Origin: RGIG8775 sp045612185
GTDB lineage: Bacteria > Bacillota > Clostridia > Oscillospirales > CAG-272
Assembly: GCA_045612185.1 (NCBI GenBank)
Contig: JAZKYO010000092.1
Coordinates: 10,775 to 74,774 of the forward strand
DNA length: 64,000 bases
Reading direction: 5' to 3'
Made by a program: the position numbers and the translations under genes. The notes under the pieces were generated by a model. It did no database searches. It worked only from the letters and a program-made list of their open reading frames with translations, and had not been told where the DNA came from. Shown in pieces: positions 35,611 to 44,302 of the stretch (position 1 is its first letter; each line of letters begins with the position of its first letter).

Positions 35611-36387
35611 TTACTCTCCTTCATAACTACTATATGAAACCTTGTTCAGATACAATCCGTATGGCGGCGCAGTTGCTCCCGCGCGAGTTCTGTCGCAAGC
35701 TTGAATTACGTTCGGCAAATCTTCTACATTAAGATTATCTCTGGCAACGTCAATCAAAGTGCCAACCATTATCCTTACCATGTTGTAAAGAAATCCGTCC
35801 GCTGCAACGCAAAAAACCACTGTGTCGCCTTCCCGACGCAAATTGGCGTAATAAACCGTTCGCACCGCATCTGTTATCTTTGAGCCTTTCGCCATAAACG
35901 CGGTAAAGTCGTGTTTCCCCACAAATTTATCCGCGGCGCGATTCATTTTATCAAGTACCGCATCATCTATAAAAAACGGGATATTATAAGCTCGGTCCCC
36001 CATAAACGGGTTCTTCAGCTCCGAATTCCATAACAAATAAACGTATTCCTTATATTTGACGTCATAGCGGGCGTGAAAGTCATCCTCAACCATCTCTGCG
36101 TATTTTACCGAAATATCATCCGGAAGCAAGGAATTTAACGCTATGGGTATTTTAGAAATCGGAACAGAATGATTCAGACAGTTCTCACCTTTTTTTGAGA
36201 CCGTCAGACAAAACTCATTGGCGTGAACTCCGCTGTCCGTTCGGCTGCAGCCTACTACGTCACACTCAAATCCAAACAGGCGCTCGGTAGCTTGATTCAT
36301 CGCTCTTTGCACTGTCGGAGCATTATTCTGAACCTGGTATCCGTTGTAATTCGTGCCCAAAAAGGAAATTTTCAAAAACAACTTCAT
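35611..36387 (-). CDS. truA: tRNA pseudouridine(38-40) synthase TruA
   Basis: 258 residues. Catalytic D51 in GCSRTDSGVHA. Other marks: YNGYQVQNNAPTVQ, DFHARYDVKYKEYVYLL, HDFTAFMAKGSK and NMVRIMVGTLIDVARD. It isomerises uridines in the anticodon arm. Three bases separate it from ecfT; ecfA1-ecfA2-ecfT-truA is a standard Firmicute order. Confidence 0.97.
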   Translation of the reverse strand: MKLFLKISFLGTNYNGYQVQNNAPTVQRAMNQATERLFGFECDVVGCSRTDSGVHANEFCLTVSKKGENCLNHSVPISKIPIALNSLLPDDISVKYAEMVEDDFHARYDVKYKEYVYLLWNSELKNPFMGDRAYNIPFFIDDAVLDKMNRAADKFVGKHDFTAFMAKGSKITDAVRTVYYANLRREGDTVVFCVAADGFLYNMVRIMVGTLIDVARDNLNVEDLPNVIQACDRTRAGATAPPYGLYLNKVSYSSYEGE

Positions 36388-36390
36388 AAC

Positions 36391-37227
36391 TCAAAACCAA
36401 CCTTCGTTAACAAACGAAAACTCAACGCCAAAATGATTTATCAAAACAAGCGATGCAAGAAAAAGCGCGAAGAATACTATCAAAATAAAATCTCTCGCCT
36501 TATATTTAAGCACGTGAAGTTTAGTTCTTCCGTCACCGCCGCGATAGCATCTGCATTCCATGGCAACAGCCAACTCATCCGCACGTCTGAAAGCTGAAAT
36601 GAACAACGGAACAAGAATTGGAATAAGCGCTTTAGCGCGTTTTATAAGTCCACCGCTTGAAAAATCCGCGCCTCTCGCTTTTTGAGCCGAAATTATTTTA
36701 TCCGTCTCTTCTATAAGCGTAGGAATAAAGCGCAACGCTATGGTCATCATCATAGCAAACTCATGCACAGGGACTTTTATCACTTTAAGAAAGCCAAACA
36801 GCGACTCGATTCCGTCGGTAAGCTCAATTGGCGTCGTTGTGTAGGTTAAAAATATACCTGTTCCGATTATCAATACAAGAACCCTTACCAATGCCGAAAC
36901 CGCGGCGTATACACCTTTTGAATAAATCTCAAATTTCCAATACGAGAAAATCAAAACTCCGCCTTTAACCAAAAATATATTCAAAAGAGCCATAAAAAAC
37001 ATGATAAATATTACGGGCTTTATGGAGTTAAGTACGATTTTAAGCGGTATTCCGCTCATAATAACAATAGCCAATGCCGACAGTAGCAACAGCGCAAATC
37101 CCAGAATGTTCTGGCAAACAAAGGATGAGACGATATAAATAATCGCCAAAAGCACTTTTGCGCGCGGATCAGCCTTGTGTATAATCGATTCGGCAGGATA
37201 ATACTGCCCGAACGAGATACTTTTCAT
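36391..37227 (-). CDS. ecfT: ECF transporter transmembrane subunit EcfT
   Basis: 278 residues, about five to six helices: QYYPAESIIHKADPRAKVLLAI at the N-terminus and the two A-R-G-type coupling motifs represented by AQKARGADF and the AFRRADELAVAMECRCY segment. It links the two ATPases to interchangeable vitamin-binding S components. No S component is encoded in the window, consistent with a shared group II module. Confidence 0.95.
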   Translation of the reverse strand: MKSISFGQYYPAESIIHKADPRAKVLLAIIYIVSSFVCQNILGFALLLLSALAIVIMSGIPLKIVLNSIKPVIFIMFFMALLNIFLVKGGVLIFSYWKFEIYSKGVYAAVSALVRVLVLIIGTGIFLTYTTTPIELTDGIESLFGFLKVIKVPVHEFAMMMTIALRFIPTLIEETDKIISAQKARGADFSSGGLIKRAKALIPILVPLFISAFRRADELAVAMECRCYRGGDGRTKLHVLKYKARDFILIVFFALFLASLVLINHFGVEFSFVNEGWF

Positions 37228-37253
37228 TTACTTTATTCAACCTTTCGGAATTT

Positions 37254-38102
37254 TCATTTGAGTAACTTGGCGAGTGTTTCGGCGGCGTTTTTCACCGTAT
37301 ATATTCCGCTGTCAACATCAAGTCCTCTTGATTTTAGTAATATCATAAGCTTTGTTATCTGAGGAATAGACAGCCCTATTTCCTCAAGCATTTCAGCCTT
37401 TGAAAACACTTCCTTGCACGTACCGTGCATAACATTTTTAGCGTGCGCCATTACTATAAGCTCATCACAGAATTTTGCCATATCTTCCATGCTATGGCTT
37501 ACTATTACTACGGTTGCCCCGGTTTCATTTCGATACTTAAGAATACTCTCAAATATTTCATCCCTGCCTCTTGGGTCAAGCCCTGCCGCAGGCTCGTCGA
37601 GAACAAGAACTTCGGGCTTCATAGCAATAATTCCCGCTATCGCCGCCCTGCGTTTTTGCCCCCCCGATAAATCAAAAGGTGATTTATCAAGAAGTTCTCT
37701 GTCAAGCCCCACGAATTCCGCGGCTTGCTCGATTCTGATCTTGATTTCTTCCTCATCAAGCCCCATATTTCGGGGACCGTAAGCAATATCTTCTCTTATA
37801 GTTTCCTCAAAAAGCTGATATTCGGGATACTGCATTACAAGCCCTACTCTATAACGGATTTTAGATATTTCCTTTGGCTTTTCCCAAATATCCGAACCGT
37901 CAATAAGCACTCTGCCCGAAGTAGGTTTTTCAAGGCCGTTAAGCAATTGCACAAACGTGGATTTTCCCGATCCCGTATGACCGATTATCCCCGTTATAAG
38001 CCCTTCTTTTATCTCAACGCTCACATCGTCCAATGCTTTAATCTCATAAGGCGTTCCGGGACTGTAAACGTACGATATATTTTCAAGTGTGATTTTTGCC
38101 AA
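37254..38102 (-). CDS. ecfA2: ECF transporter ATPase EcfA2
   Basis: 282 residues. Walker A GHTGSGKST 41-49, Q-loop VMQYPEYQLFEETI, signature LSGGQKRR, Walker B VLVLDEPAAGLDP, H-loop VSHSMED. The YQLFEETIREDIAYGPRNMG stretch is typical of EcfA2. It pairs with EcfA1 to power EcfT and shared S components. Confidence 0.94.
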   Translation of the reverse strand: MAKITLENISYVYSPGTPYEIKALDDVSVEIKEGLITGIIGHTGSGKSTFVQLLNGLEKPTSGRVLIDGSDIWEKPKEISKIRYRVGLVMQYPEYQLFEETIREDIAYGPRNMGLDEEEIKIRIEQAAEFVGLDRELLDKSPFDLSGGQKRRAAIAGIIAMKPEVLVLDEPAAGLDPRGRDEIFESILKYRNETGATVVIVSHSMEDMAKFCDELIVMAHAKNVMHGTCKEVFSKAEMLEEIGLSIPQITKLMILLKSRGLDVDSGIYTVKNAAETLAKLLK

Positions 38103-38130
38103 TTTACAAACACTCTTCCTTTCAATTCTA

Positions 38131-39003
38131 TCAAGCGTTTCCTTTGTTCTCGAGATACTCGCAGATCAAGTCCGCGCAAAGCTTGGTGGAATAGCAATCA
38201 CCGTCAACAGCGATTCCCATTTTTCTGAGCTCCTCTACAAGCGCACTGCACTGTGGCACGTCAAGCCCTGCGTTTCGAAGTTTTTCGGATTCGGCAAAAA
38301 CACTTGCAGGCGTACCGTCCATAAGAATTCTGCCGTCATCAATAACTATAACTCTGTCAGCTTTTGCAGCCTCATTCATATAGTGAGTTATAGTAATCAC
38401 AGTTATACCTTTTTCGCGGTTAAGTTGTTCCATGGTTTCCAAAACGTCTTTTCTGCCGCTTGGGTCAAGCATAGATGTTGACTCGTCGAAAATTATACAT
38501 TCGGGTGACATGGCTATAATCCCCGCTATGGCAACTCTCTGCTTTTGCCCCCCCGAAAGGCGGTGCGGCTCGTGGTGGGCGTATTCAGTCATTCCCACCG
38601 TTTCAAGAGCTTCATCAACCCGTTTTCGTATTTCTTCCTGCGGAAATCCAAGATTTTCAGGGCCGAAAGCTACATCTTCTTCAACAATTGTTGCGACGAG
38701 CTGGTTGTCGGGATTCTGAAAAACCATTCCCACCTTTTTGCGAAGATTAAACATATCGTCTTCTGAAAGATCGGGATCGGTAATCTCGACTCCGTCTACC
38801 GTTATCGTTCCCGATGTTGGAACAAGAATCATATTCAAAAGCTTGGCAAGTGTAGATTTACCCGAGCCGTTATGACCGGGAACAGCAACGTATTCACCTT
38901 TTTTTATATTAAGAGATATATCGTTAAGAACCGGCATTTTCTTGCCGTTGTTCTCGTCATACGAATAACACAAATTTTTAATTTCAATAAAGTTATCGCT
39001 CAT
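38131..39003 (-). CDS. ecfA1: ECF transporter ATPase EcfA1
   Basis: 290 residues. Walker A GHNGSGKST 43-51, Q-loop MVFQNPDNQLVATIVEEDVA (typical of EcfA1), signature LSGGQKQR, Walker B CIIFDESTSMLDP, where DES replaces the commoner DEP, H-loop ITHYMNEA. Lies 28 bases upstream of ecfA2. Confidence 0.94.
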   Translation of the reverse strand: MSDNFIEIKNLCYSYDENNGKKMPVLNDISLNIKKGEYVAVPGHNGSGKSTLAKLLNMILVPTSGTITVDGVEITDPDLSEDDMFNLRKKVGMVFQNPDNQLVATIVEEDVAFGPENLGFPQEEIRKRVDEALETVGMTEYAHHEPHRLSGGQKQRVAIAGIIAMSPECIIFDESTSMLDPSGRKDVLETMEQLNREKGITVITITHYMNEAAKADRVIVIDDGRILMDGTPASVFAESEKLRNAGLDVPQCSALVEELRKMGIAVDGDCYSTKLCADLICEYLENKGNA

Positions 39004-39020
39004 TATTTTACTACCTTAAT

Positions 39021-39899
39021 TTATTTGTCAGAAGCCCCTACCGCGCTCCACCTTACGCTTGCACCGCAAGGAAGAAACCCCTTTGTCTGCGTAACCGGCA
39101 AGGCAAGCTCTCCCGCCTCTGTTTTACCGCCAAACTCAGATGCCAGCCTTAAATTGACTATATAGCTCATGGCAAGCGGAGAAAGTCCCGTCGTATAAGA
39201 GTTGAGCAAGAAAAACAAAGGTTTATCCGAGAGAACGTTTACCGCCAGTCGCACAAAATCATCAATACAATCCTCTATTTTCCAAACCTCGCCCGAAGGA
39301 CCTCTTCCGTAAGACGGAGGGTCCATAATAATTCCGTCATACTTATTTCCGCGTTTTATCTCGCGCTCCACAAACTTTTTACAGTCGTCAACTATGTATC
39401 TTACAGGAGCATCACCGAGACCGCTCAAAGCGGCGTTTTCTTTAGCCTGCGCCACCATTCCCTTTGCCGCATCCACATGGCAGACCGAAGCACCTGCTTT
39501 AGCCGCCGCCACCGTTGCGCCGCCTGTATAAGCAAAAAGATTAAGGACCTTTATTTTTCTTCCCGAGTTTTTAATAAGCTCTGAGAACCAATCCCAGTTT
39601 GCCGCCTGCTCAGGAAACAATCCTGTATGTTTAAATCCCGTCGGTCTTATAACAAAGCCAAGGTCTTTGTAACCTATTTTCCACTGTTCGGGAAGTCTGT
39701 TGTTTGCCCATGCTCCCCCGCCTTTTGAGGAGCGTTTATAGGTAGCGTCCGCTTTTTTCCAAAGCGGGCTTTTATTATCGTTTTTCCACACAATCTGCGG
39801 ATCTGGTCTGACGAGAATATATTTTCCCCATCTCTCGAGGCGCTCGCCCTCCGAAGTATCTATAAGTTCATAATCTTTCCAATTTTCAGCACACCACAT
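39021..39899 (-). CDS. class I SAM-dependent methyltransferase, RlmI-like without PUA domain
   Basis: 292 residues. The pattern GFKHTGLFPEQAANWDWF, VLNLFAYTGGATVAAAKAGA (SAM-binding G-loop), HVDAAKGMVAQAKENA, and the catalytic IIMDPPSYGRGP follows RlmI/RlmK-type rRNA methyltransferases. The usual N-terminal PUA domain is missing; a short beta-rich N-terminus (ERLERWGKYILVRPDPQIVW) replaces it. Probable substrate is 23S rRNA cytosine, by family only. Lies between ruvC and ecfA1. Confidence 0.85.
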   Translation of the reverse strand: MWCAENWKDYELIDTSEGERLERWGKYILVRPDPQIVWKNDNKSPLWKKADATYKRSSKGGGAWANNRLPEQWKIGYKDLGFVIRPTGFKHTGLFPEQAANWDWFSELIKNSGRKIKVLNLFAYTGGATVAAAKAGASVCHVDAAKGMVAQAKENAALSGLGDAPVRYIVDDCKKFVEREIKRGNKYDGIIMDPPSYGRGPSGEVWKIEDCIDDFVRLAVNVLSDKPLFFLLNSYTTGLSPLAMSYIVNLRLASEFGGKTEAGELALPVTQTKGFLPCGASVRWSAVGASDK

Positions 39900-39917
39900 A
39901 TTTACCTCTTAAACTGT

Positions 39918-40424
39918 TTATTTATTAAAATACTGGGCCAATCGCGAACCGCCGCTGTGAGCATGACACACCGCGACAGCCAAAGCGTCAGCAGTATCGT
40001 CGGGCTTTGGCGGCTTTTCAAGCTTTAAAAGCATTGTCACCATCATAATGACCTGCTTCTTTTCAGCTCTGCCGTAACCAACAACCGCTTGCTTTACCTG
40101 CAAAGGAGTATACTCGTATATCGGAACCCCCAGCCTTGCCGCGCAAAGAAGAATAACCCCGCGCGCCTCGCTGACGCGTATCCCCGTCGTCTGGTTGGTA
40201 TTCCAGAAGAGCTCCTCAACCGCCATACAGTCGGGCTTATATTTTTCAATCAGCTTATTAAGCTCCTTAAATATCTCAACAAGCCTGTCCTCGGTCTTCA
40301 TAGTTGAGGGAGTCTGAATAGAACCGTATCCAAGCGCCTTAAACTTATTCCCGGTATAATCCACCACTCCCCATCCGACAATTGCCAGACCTGGGTCTAT
40401 TCCTAAAATTACTATTTTGTCCAC
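39918..40424 (-). CDS. ruvC: Holliday junction resolvase RuvC
   Basis: 168 residues. Catalytic acids D10 (ILGIDPGL), E70 (AVEELFW), D143 and D146 (KPDDTADALA) all present. It cuts the junctions moved by RuvAB. The predicted start is GTG at 40424, but AAAGGA directly abuts it, and an in-frame TGA lies two codons upstream, so no better-spaced standard start codon exists. First gene of the long operon ending in ymxH; ruvAB lie 3-5 kb away on the other strand. Confidence 0.95.
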   Translation of the reverse strand: MDKIVILGIDPGLAIVGWGVVDYTGNKFKALGYGSIQTPSTMKTEDRLVEIFKELNKLIEKYKPDCMAVEELFWNTNQTTGIRVSEARGVILLCAARLGVPIYEYTPLQVKQAVVGYGRAEKKQVIMMVTMLLKLEKPPKPDDTADALAVAVCHAHSGGSRLAQYFNK

Positions 40425-40456
40425 TCCTTTTCAAAGCCAATACTAAACCACTTTAA

Positions 40457-40485
40457 ATTATACCACAATTTTCTTATTAAGTCAA
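40457..40485 (-). promoter_or_regulatory. sigma-A promoter of the ruvC-ymxH operon
   Basis: On the minus strand TTGACT, 17 bp, TATAAT with extended -10 TGTGG, about 33 bases before the ruvC start. Confidence 0.8.
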
Positions 40486-40522
40486 ACATATTTTTATATT
40501 TTAATAAAATAATATTTTTTTA

Positions 40523-40551
40523 TTTACATTTAATAGAAAATGTGGTATAAT
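40523..40551 (+). promoter_or_regulatory. sigma-A promoter of DUF951-yfhO-ruvAB
   Basis: TTTACA (40523-40528), 17 bp, TATAAT (40546-40551) with extended -10 TGTGG. Confidence 0.78.
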
Positions 40552-40587
40552 AAAGTGAATATTTTTGTAATTTGAAAGGATCGAACT

Positions 40588-40785
40588 ATGGAAATAATCA
40601 AATTTTCGGTTGGAGACACCGTTGAATTAAAAAAAGCCCATCCCTGTGGTACTTTTCGGTTTAAAATTGCCAGGGTTGGAAGCGATATAAGAATTATATG
40701 TCTCGGTTGCGGCCGAGATATGAATATTAACCGCATAAAACTTGAAAAAGCCTTAAAACGGCACTATCCCATTTCACAGGATTAG
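40588..40785 (+). CDS. DUF951 family protein
   Basis: 65 residues with the whole DUF951 pattern: FSVGDTVELKKAHPCG, FKIARVGSDIRIICLGCGRD, and MNINRIKLEKAL. Small cytosolic domain with a possible metal-binding Cys pair; nucleic-acid binding is suspected for the family but not shown. AAAGGA precedes the ATG. Ends in TAG, showing that TAG acts as a normal stop here. First gene of a unit with yfhO and ruvAB. Confidence 0.92.
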   Translation: MEIIKFSVGDTVELKKAHPCGTFRFKIARVGSDIRIICLGCGRDMNINRIKLEKALKRHYPISQD

Positions 40786-40797
40786 TTGAGGTAACGC

Positions 40798-43647
40798 ATG
40801 GACAGCAATATAGAAAATCTTAATCCTATGCCGCACAACGAGGAATCTCATAAATCGGACAACAAGATTCTTAAGTGGCTAAAAAACACATGGTACAAGG
40901 CTACACACAGCAAATACTCCTATCTTTTCTTCTGCTTTTTGATTCCCTTATGTATAATGCGACTTATTTATTTGGCGGTAGGAGTTTTCCCCGGGCTTGA
41001 CGGAAGTGTTCTCGTACTCGATCTAAACGGTCAATACGTTTATTTTTACGAGGCTTTACGCGATTTCTTGCACGGCGATGCCAGCCTGCTGTACTCCTTT
41101 TCAAGAGCGCTTGGAGGCGAGTTCCTCGGAATTTTCGCGTATTATGTAGCCAGTCCTTTGGCTTGGTTGGTGGCGCTGTTTCCCAAAAAAATGATACTTG
41201 ACGCGCTGCTTTTGATTTTTCTCATCAAAACAGGCCTTTGCGGATTCACATTCGGCTTTTATATTCACAAAACCTCGCGCCGTCCCAACAAAATGTCGGT
41301 AATTACAGTTTCAACCATGTATGCGCTTTGCTCATACGCAATAGTGCAACAACACAACTCTATGTGGATAGACGCGCTTATATGGTTACCCATAATTACC
41401 TACGGCATTGAACAACTTATTAGAAAAGGAAAGTACAAGCTTTTTGTAATTTCTCTTTCGGTAATGCTCATGAGCCATTATTACATCGGCTATATGGTAT
41501 GTATTTACGTAGCGCTTTACTTTTTCTATTACTATCTCGCTCACAAAGAAAACAACGAGCTTGGCGAAACGCTTCATTTTGGGAAATCTCTTCTAAGAAT
41601 AGCGCTTTTTTCGCTTCTCGCAATAGGAATTGCCGCCTTTACAATTATTGGCGCGTATTATTCGCTTCAATTTGGAAAAAACACGTTTTCGTCTCCCGAT
41701 TGGAGCTTCGAAATAAGATACGACTTGGCTGACCTCATTGCAAAACTCTTCCCGGGCTCTTACGATACTGTACGCCCCGAGGGGCTTCCGATAATCTACT
41801 GCGGAACTCTGACATTGTTGATGATTCCCTTTTACTTTTTCTCCAAGAAAATAACGCTGAGAGAAAAAATATTCGCCCTTTTATTCCTCGGTGTGTTTGT
41901 AATCAGTTTCACGCTTAATCCCGTCGATATAGCATGGCACGGATTCCAGGTTCCCAACTGGTTGAATTACAGATACAGCTTTATGTTTTCTTTCTTCCTT
42001 CTGACCATGACTTACAAGGCTATGGGGGAATTCAGAAAGCAGTCCTCAAAAATCGTGTTTGCGACAGGTGCGTTTATTGTTTTCATGGTCAGCATACTTG
42101 AGAAGTTTGAGTTCAAAAACTTTAAGCTTGGTGAAAGCGATTATTACGTTGAGGGGAAGCTTGACACTTATCGCACCGTTTGGCTTACCGTAATTGCGGT
42201 AGTGGCTTTATGCGCCGCTGTATACGCTATTATACGTTCTCATAGGCTGAAAGATTTCAGAAAAAATTCAAAAATACTGCTTATAGTAGTATGCGTTGAA
42301 ATGTTGCTTAACGGTATAGTAAATATTACTGCGCTGCACTTTGACGTTACCTTTTCATCCAGAAGCTCCTACAACGGCTTCTTCGATAAGATCGAACCTA
42401 TTGTCAACGAAATACAAGAGAAGGATACTTCATTTTATCGAATGGAGAAAACTCATCACCGAAAGACAAACGATAACATGACGCTTGGAATGTACGGACT
42501 TTCGGGCTCTACCTCAACGCTTAACAAAGAAACCGTAAAATTCCTGAACAATATGGGATATTCGTCAAAATCTCATTGGTCAAAGTACCTCGGCGGAACG
42601 CCCGTAAACGATTCTATTTTAGGTGTAAAATATATAATCGCGCAAAAAAATCAACCTGAATCTTATTCCACCTACAATGAAAATCAGGCTATAAACCGAC
42701 TTATGAACGAGCTTTATCCGATAGTAACGCAAGATGAAAACTATATTGCGTATCAGAACCCATACGCTCTTTCAATCGCATATGAGGTTAGCGAAAAGGT
42801 TAAGGATTTCACGTATCTAACTGTCAGCAGTGACGGAAAAGAAAAGGTTATTGACTTTTCCCCCTTTGAGCGTCTTAACAAAACGGTAAGCGCAATGCTT
42901 GGCCGTGACGTAACAATATTCGTTCCCGTAAGCATGGGTAGTTCAACTCATTCAAACGCAAGAAAATCAACCATCGCAGGGCACACTAAGTACGCAGTTA
43001 CCACAAGCGGTACAGAGGCTTACGTTTCAATGACATTCCCCATTGCCGAAAACGGACACTATTTCTTTTACGCTCCATCAGAATACACCAGAGAAACCTC
43101 TATGTTTGTAAACGGTGAAAAGTTTGGTGATTTTATGGCGAATGAAAGTAACCGAATAAAATCGGTTGGCGAATTCAAGGCAGGACAGAACCTAATAGTA
43201 AAATTGGTTCTCAAAGGTGATAATCTTTATTTAAAGGATAACGAGGCTTATGCTTACTATCTTGATATAAATGCGCTCAAAGACGCCTTTTCGGACCTCG
43301 CCTCAAATCAGTATGAGATTGACGAATTCACAGCATCTTCCTTTGATGGGCAAATTACAACCGACAAAAGTAACACCACCATCCAAACCACCATTCCTTA
43401 CGATGAGGGATGGAAGGTATACGTTGACGGGCAAAAGGTTAATATTTTCAAAACTTTCGACGCCTTAGTTGCGTTTGATATATCGACCTCAGGAACACAT
43501 TCTGTGAAAATGGTTTATTCTCCGGGAATAATCATTGTCGGAGGCGTAATTTCAATTGTTTCTCTCGCCATCTTCGCCGGCGTATGGGCAATAGGGAGTC
43601 ACGCCGAAAGGAAAAAGAAAAAATCATCGCAAAACAGCCAACAGTAA
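40798..43647 (+). CDS. YfhO family membrane protein (GT-C-like)
   Basis: 949 residues: a short soluble N-terminus, about twelve helices (45-500), a large extracellular domain (about 530-910) and a final helix (GGVISIVSLAIFAGVWAIG). PGLDGSVLVLDLNGQYVYFYEALRD near the first loop is the YfhO family hallmark and includes the acidic GT-C-like site. Members add or modify sugars on wall or lipid glycans (B. subtilis YfhO glycosylates lipoteichoic acid). Strong aromatics and NYRYSFMFSF fit. Lies 12 bases after DUF951 and 21 before ruvA. Confidence 0.9.
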   Translation: MDSNIENLNPMPHNEESHKSDNKILKWLKNTWYKATHSKYSYLFFCFLIPLCIMRLIYLAVGVFPGLDGSVLVLDLNGQYVYFYEALRDFLHGDASLLYSFSRALGGEFLGIFAYYVASPLAWLVALFPKKMILDALLLIFLIKTGLCGFTFGFYIHKTSRRPNKMSVITVSTMYALCSYAIVQQHNSMWIDALIWLPIITYGIEQLIRKGKYKLFVISLSVMLMSHYYIGYMVCIYVALYFFYYYLAHKENNELGETLHFGKSLLRIALFSLLAIGIAAFTIIGAYYSLQFGKNTFSSPDWSFEIRYDLADLIAKLFPGSYDTVRPEGLPIIYCGTLTLLMIPFYFFSKKITLREKIFALLFLGVFVISFTLNPVDIAWHGFQVPNWLNYRYSFMFSFFLLTMTYKAMGEFRKQSSKIVFATGAFIVFMVSILEKFEFKNFKLGESDYYVEGKLDTYRTVWLTVIAVVALCAAVYAIIRSHRLKDFRKNSKILLIVVCVEMLLNGIVNITALHFDVTFSSRSSYNGFFDKIEPIVNEIQEKDTSFYRMEKTHHRKTNDNMTLGMYGLSGSTSTLNKETVKFLNNMGYSSKSHWSKYLGGTPVNDSILGVKYIIAQKNQPESYSTYNENQAINRLMNELYPIVTQDENYIAYQNPYALSIAYEVSEKVKDFTYLTVSSDGKEKVIDFSPFERLNKTVSAMLGRDVTIFVPVSMGSSTHSNARKSTIAGHTKYAVTTSGTEAYVSMTFPIAENGHYFFYAPSEYTRETSMFVNGEKFGDFMANESNRIKSVGEFKAGQNLIVKLVLKGDNLYLKDNEAYAYYLDINALKDAFSDLASNQYEIDEFTASSFDGQITTDKSNTTIQTTIPYDEGWKVYVDGQKVNIFKTFDALVAFDISTSGTHSVKMVYSPGIIIVGGVISIVSLAIFAGVWAIGSHAERKKKKSSQNSQQ

Positions 43648-43668
43648 AAACGAAAGGATTCTCAAAAA

Positions 43669-44292
43669 ATGTTCTATTATATAAAAGGCACGTTGGAAGC
43701 TCTTGAGCCCACATTTGCGGTAGTTGATGCAGGCGGTGTCGGCTACAAATTAACCATAAGCAGTACCACTCACGCGGCCTTACCCAATATTTACTCAACA
43801 CCTTCGCCCAATGTAAAGCTATTCACCTATATGGCGGTGCGCGAGGATGACGTAGAGCTTTTTGGATTTTCAACTCACGAGGAACTGTCATCATTCAAAC
43901 TGCTTACAAGCGTTTCGGGCGTTGGTCCTAAGGCGGCAATGGCTATACTGTCTGTTTTTACTCCCGAAAAATTTGCGCTTGCGGTTTGCACAGGTGACAC
44001 AAAAGCAATCGCTAAAGCCAACGGTGTCGGTTCAAAAACCGCGGCAAGAATAGTTCTTGAATTGCAAGACAAGATGATAAAAGAGACTCCTGCAGACGTA
44101 CTTGCAGGCAAGCAGTCTGCGGTCTCTGTAACATCATCCGCCTCAAGAAAAAGCGAGCTGAACGAAGCACAAGACGCACTTATGGTATTGGGTTATTCCA
44201 GAAGTGAGGCGATAAGCGCGCTTCAAGGCATAGACCCGTCTATTGGGCTTGAAGAAATTATTAAGCAAGCTCTGAAAAAACTTATGAGATAA
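43669..44292 (+). CDS. ruvA: Holliday junction branch migration protein RuvA
   Basis: 207 residues. Domain I OB fold (MFYYIKGTLEALEPTFAVVDAGGVGYKL), domain II helix-hairpin-helix pair (LLTSVSGVGPKAAMAIL and IAKANGVGSKTAARIVLEL), a flexible linker (SAVSVTSSASRKSE), and domain III (EAQDALMVLGYSRSEA) that contacts RuvB. AAAGGA precedes the ATG. Confidence 0.97.
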   Translation: MFYYIKGTLEALEPTFAVVDAGGVGYKLTISSTTHAALPNIYSTPSPNVKLFTYMAVREDDVELFGFSTHEELSSFKLLTSVSGVGPKAAMAILSVFTPEKFALAVCTGDTKAIAKANGVGSKTAARIVLELQDKMIKETPADVLAGKQSAVSVTSSASRKSELNEAQDALMVLGYSRSEAISALQGIDPSIGLEEIIKQALKKLMR

Positions 44293-44302
44293 GGAGAAGA
44301 CT

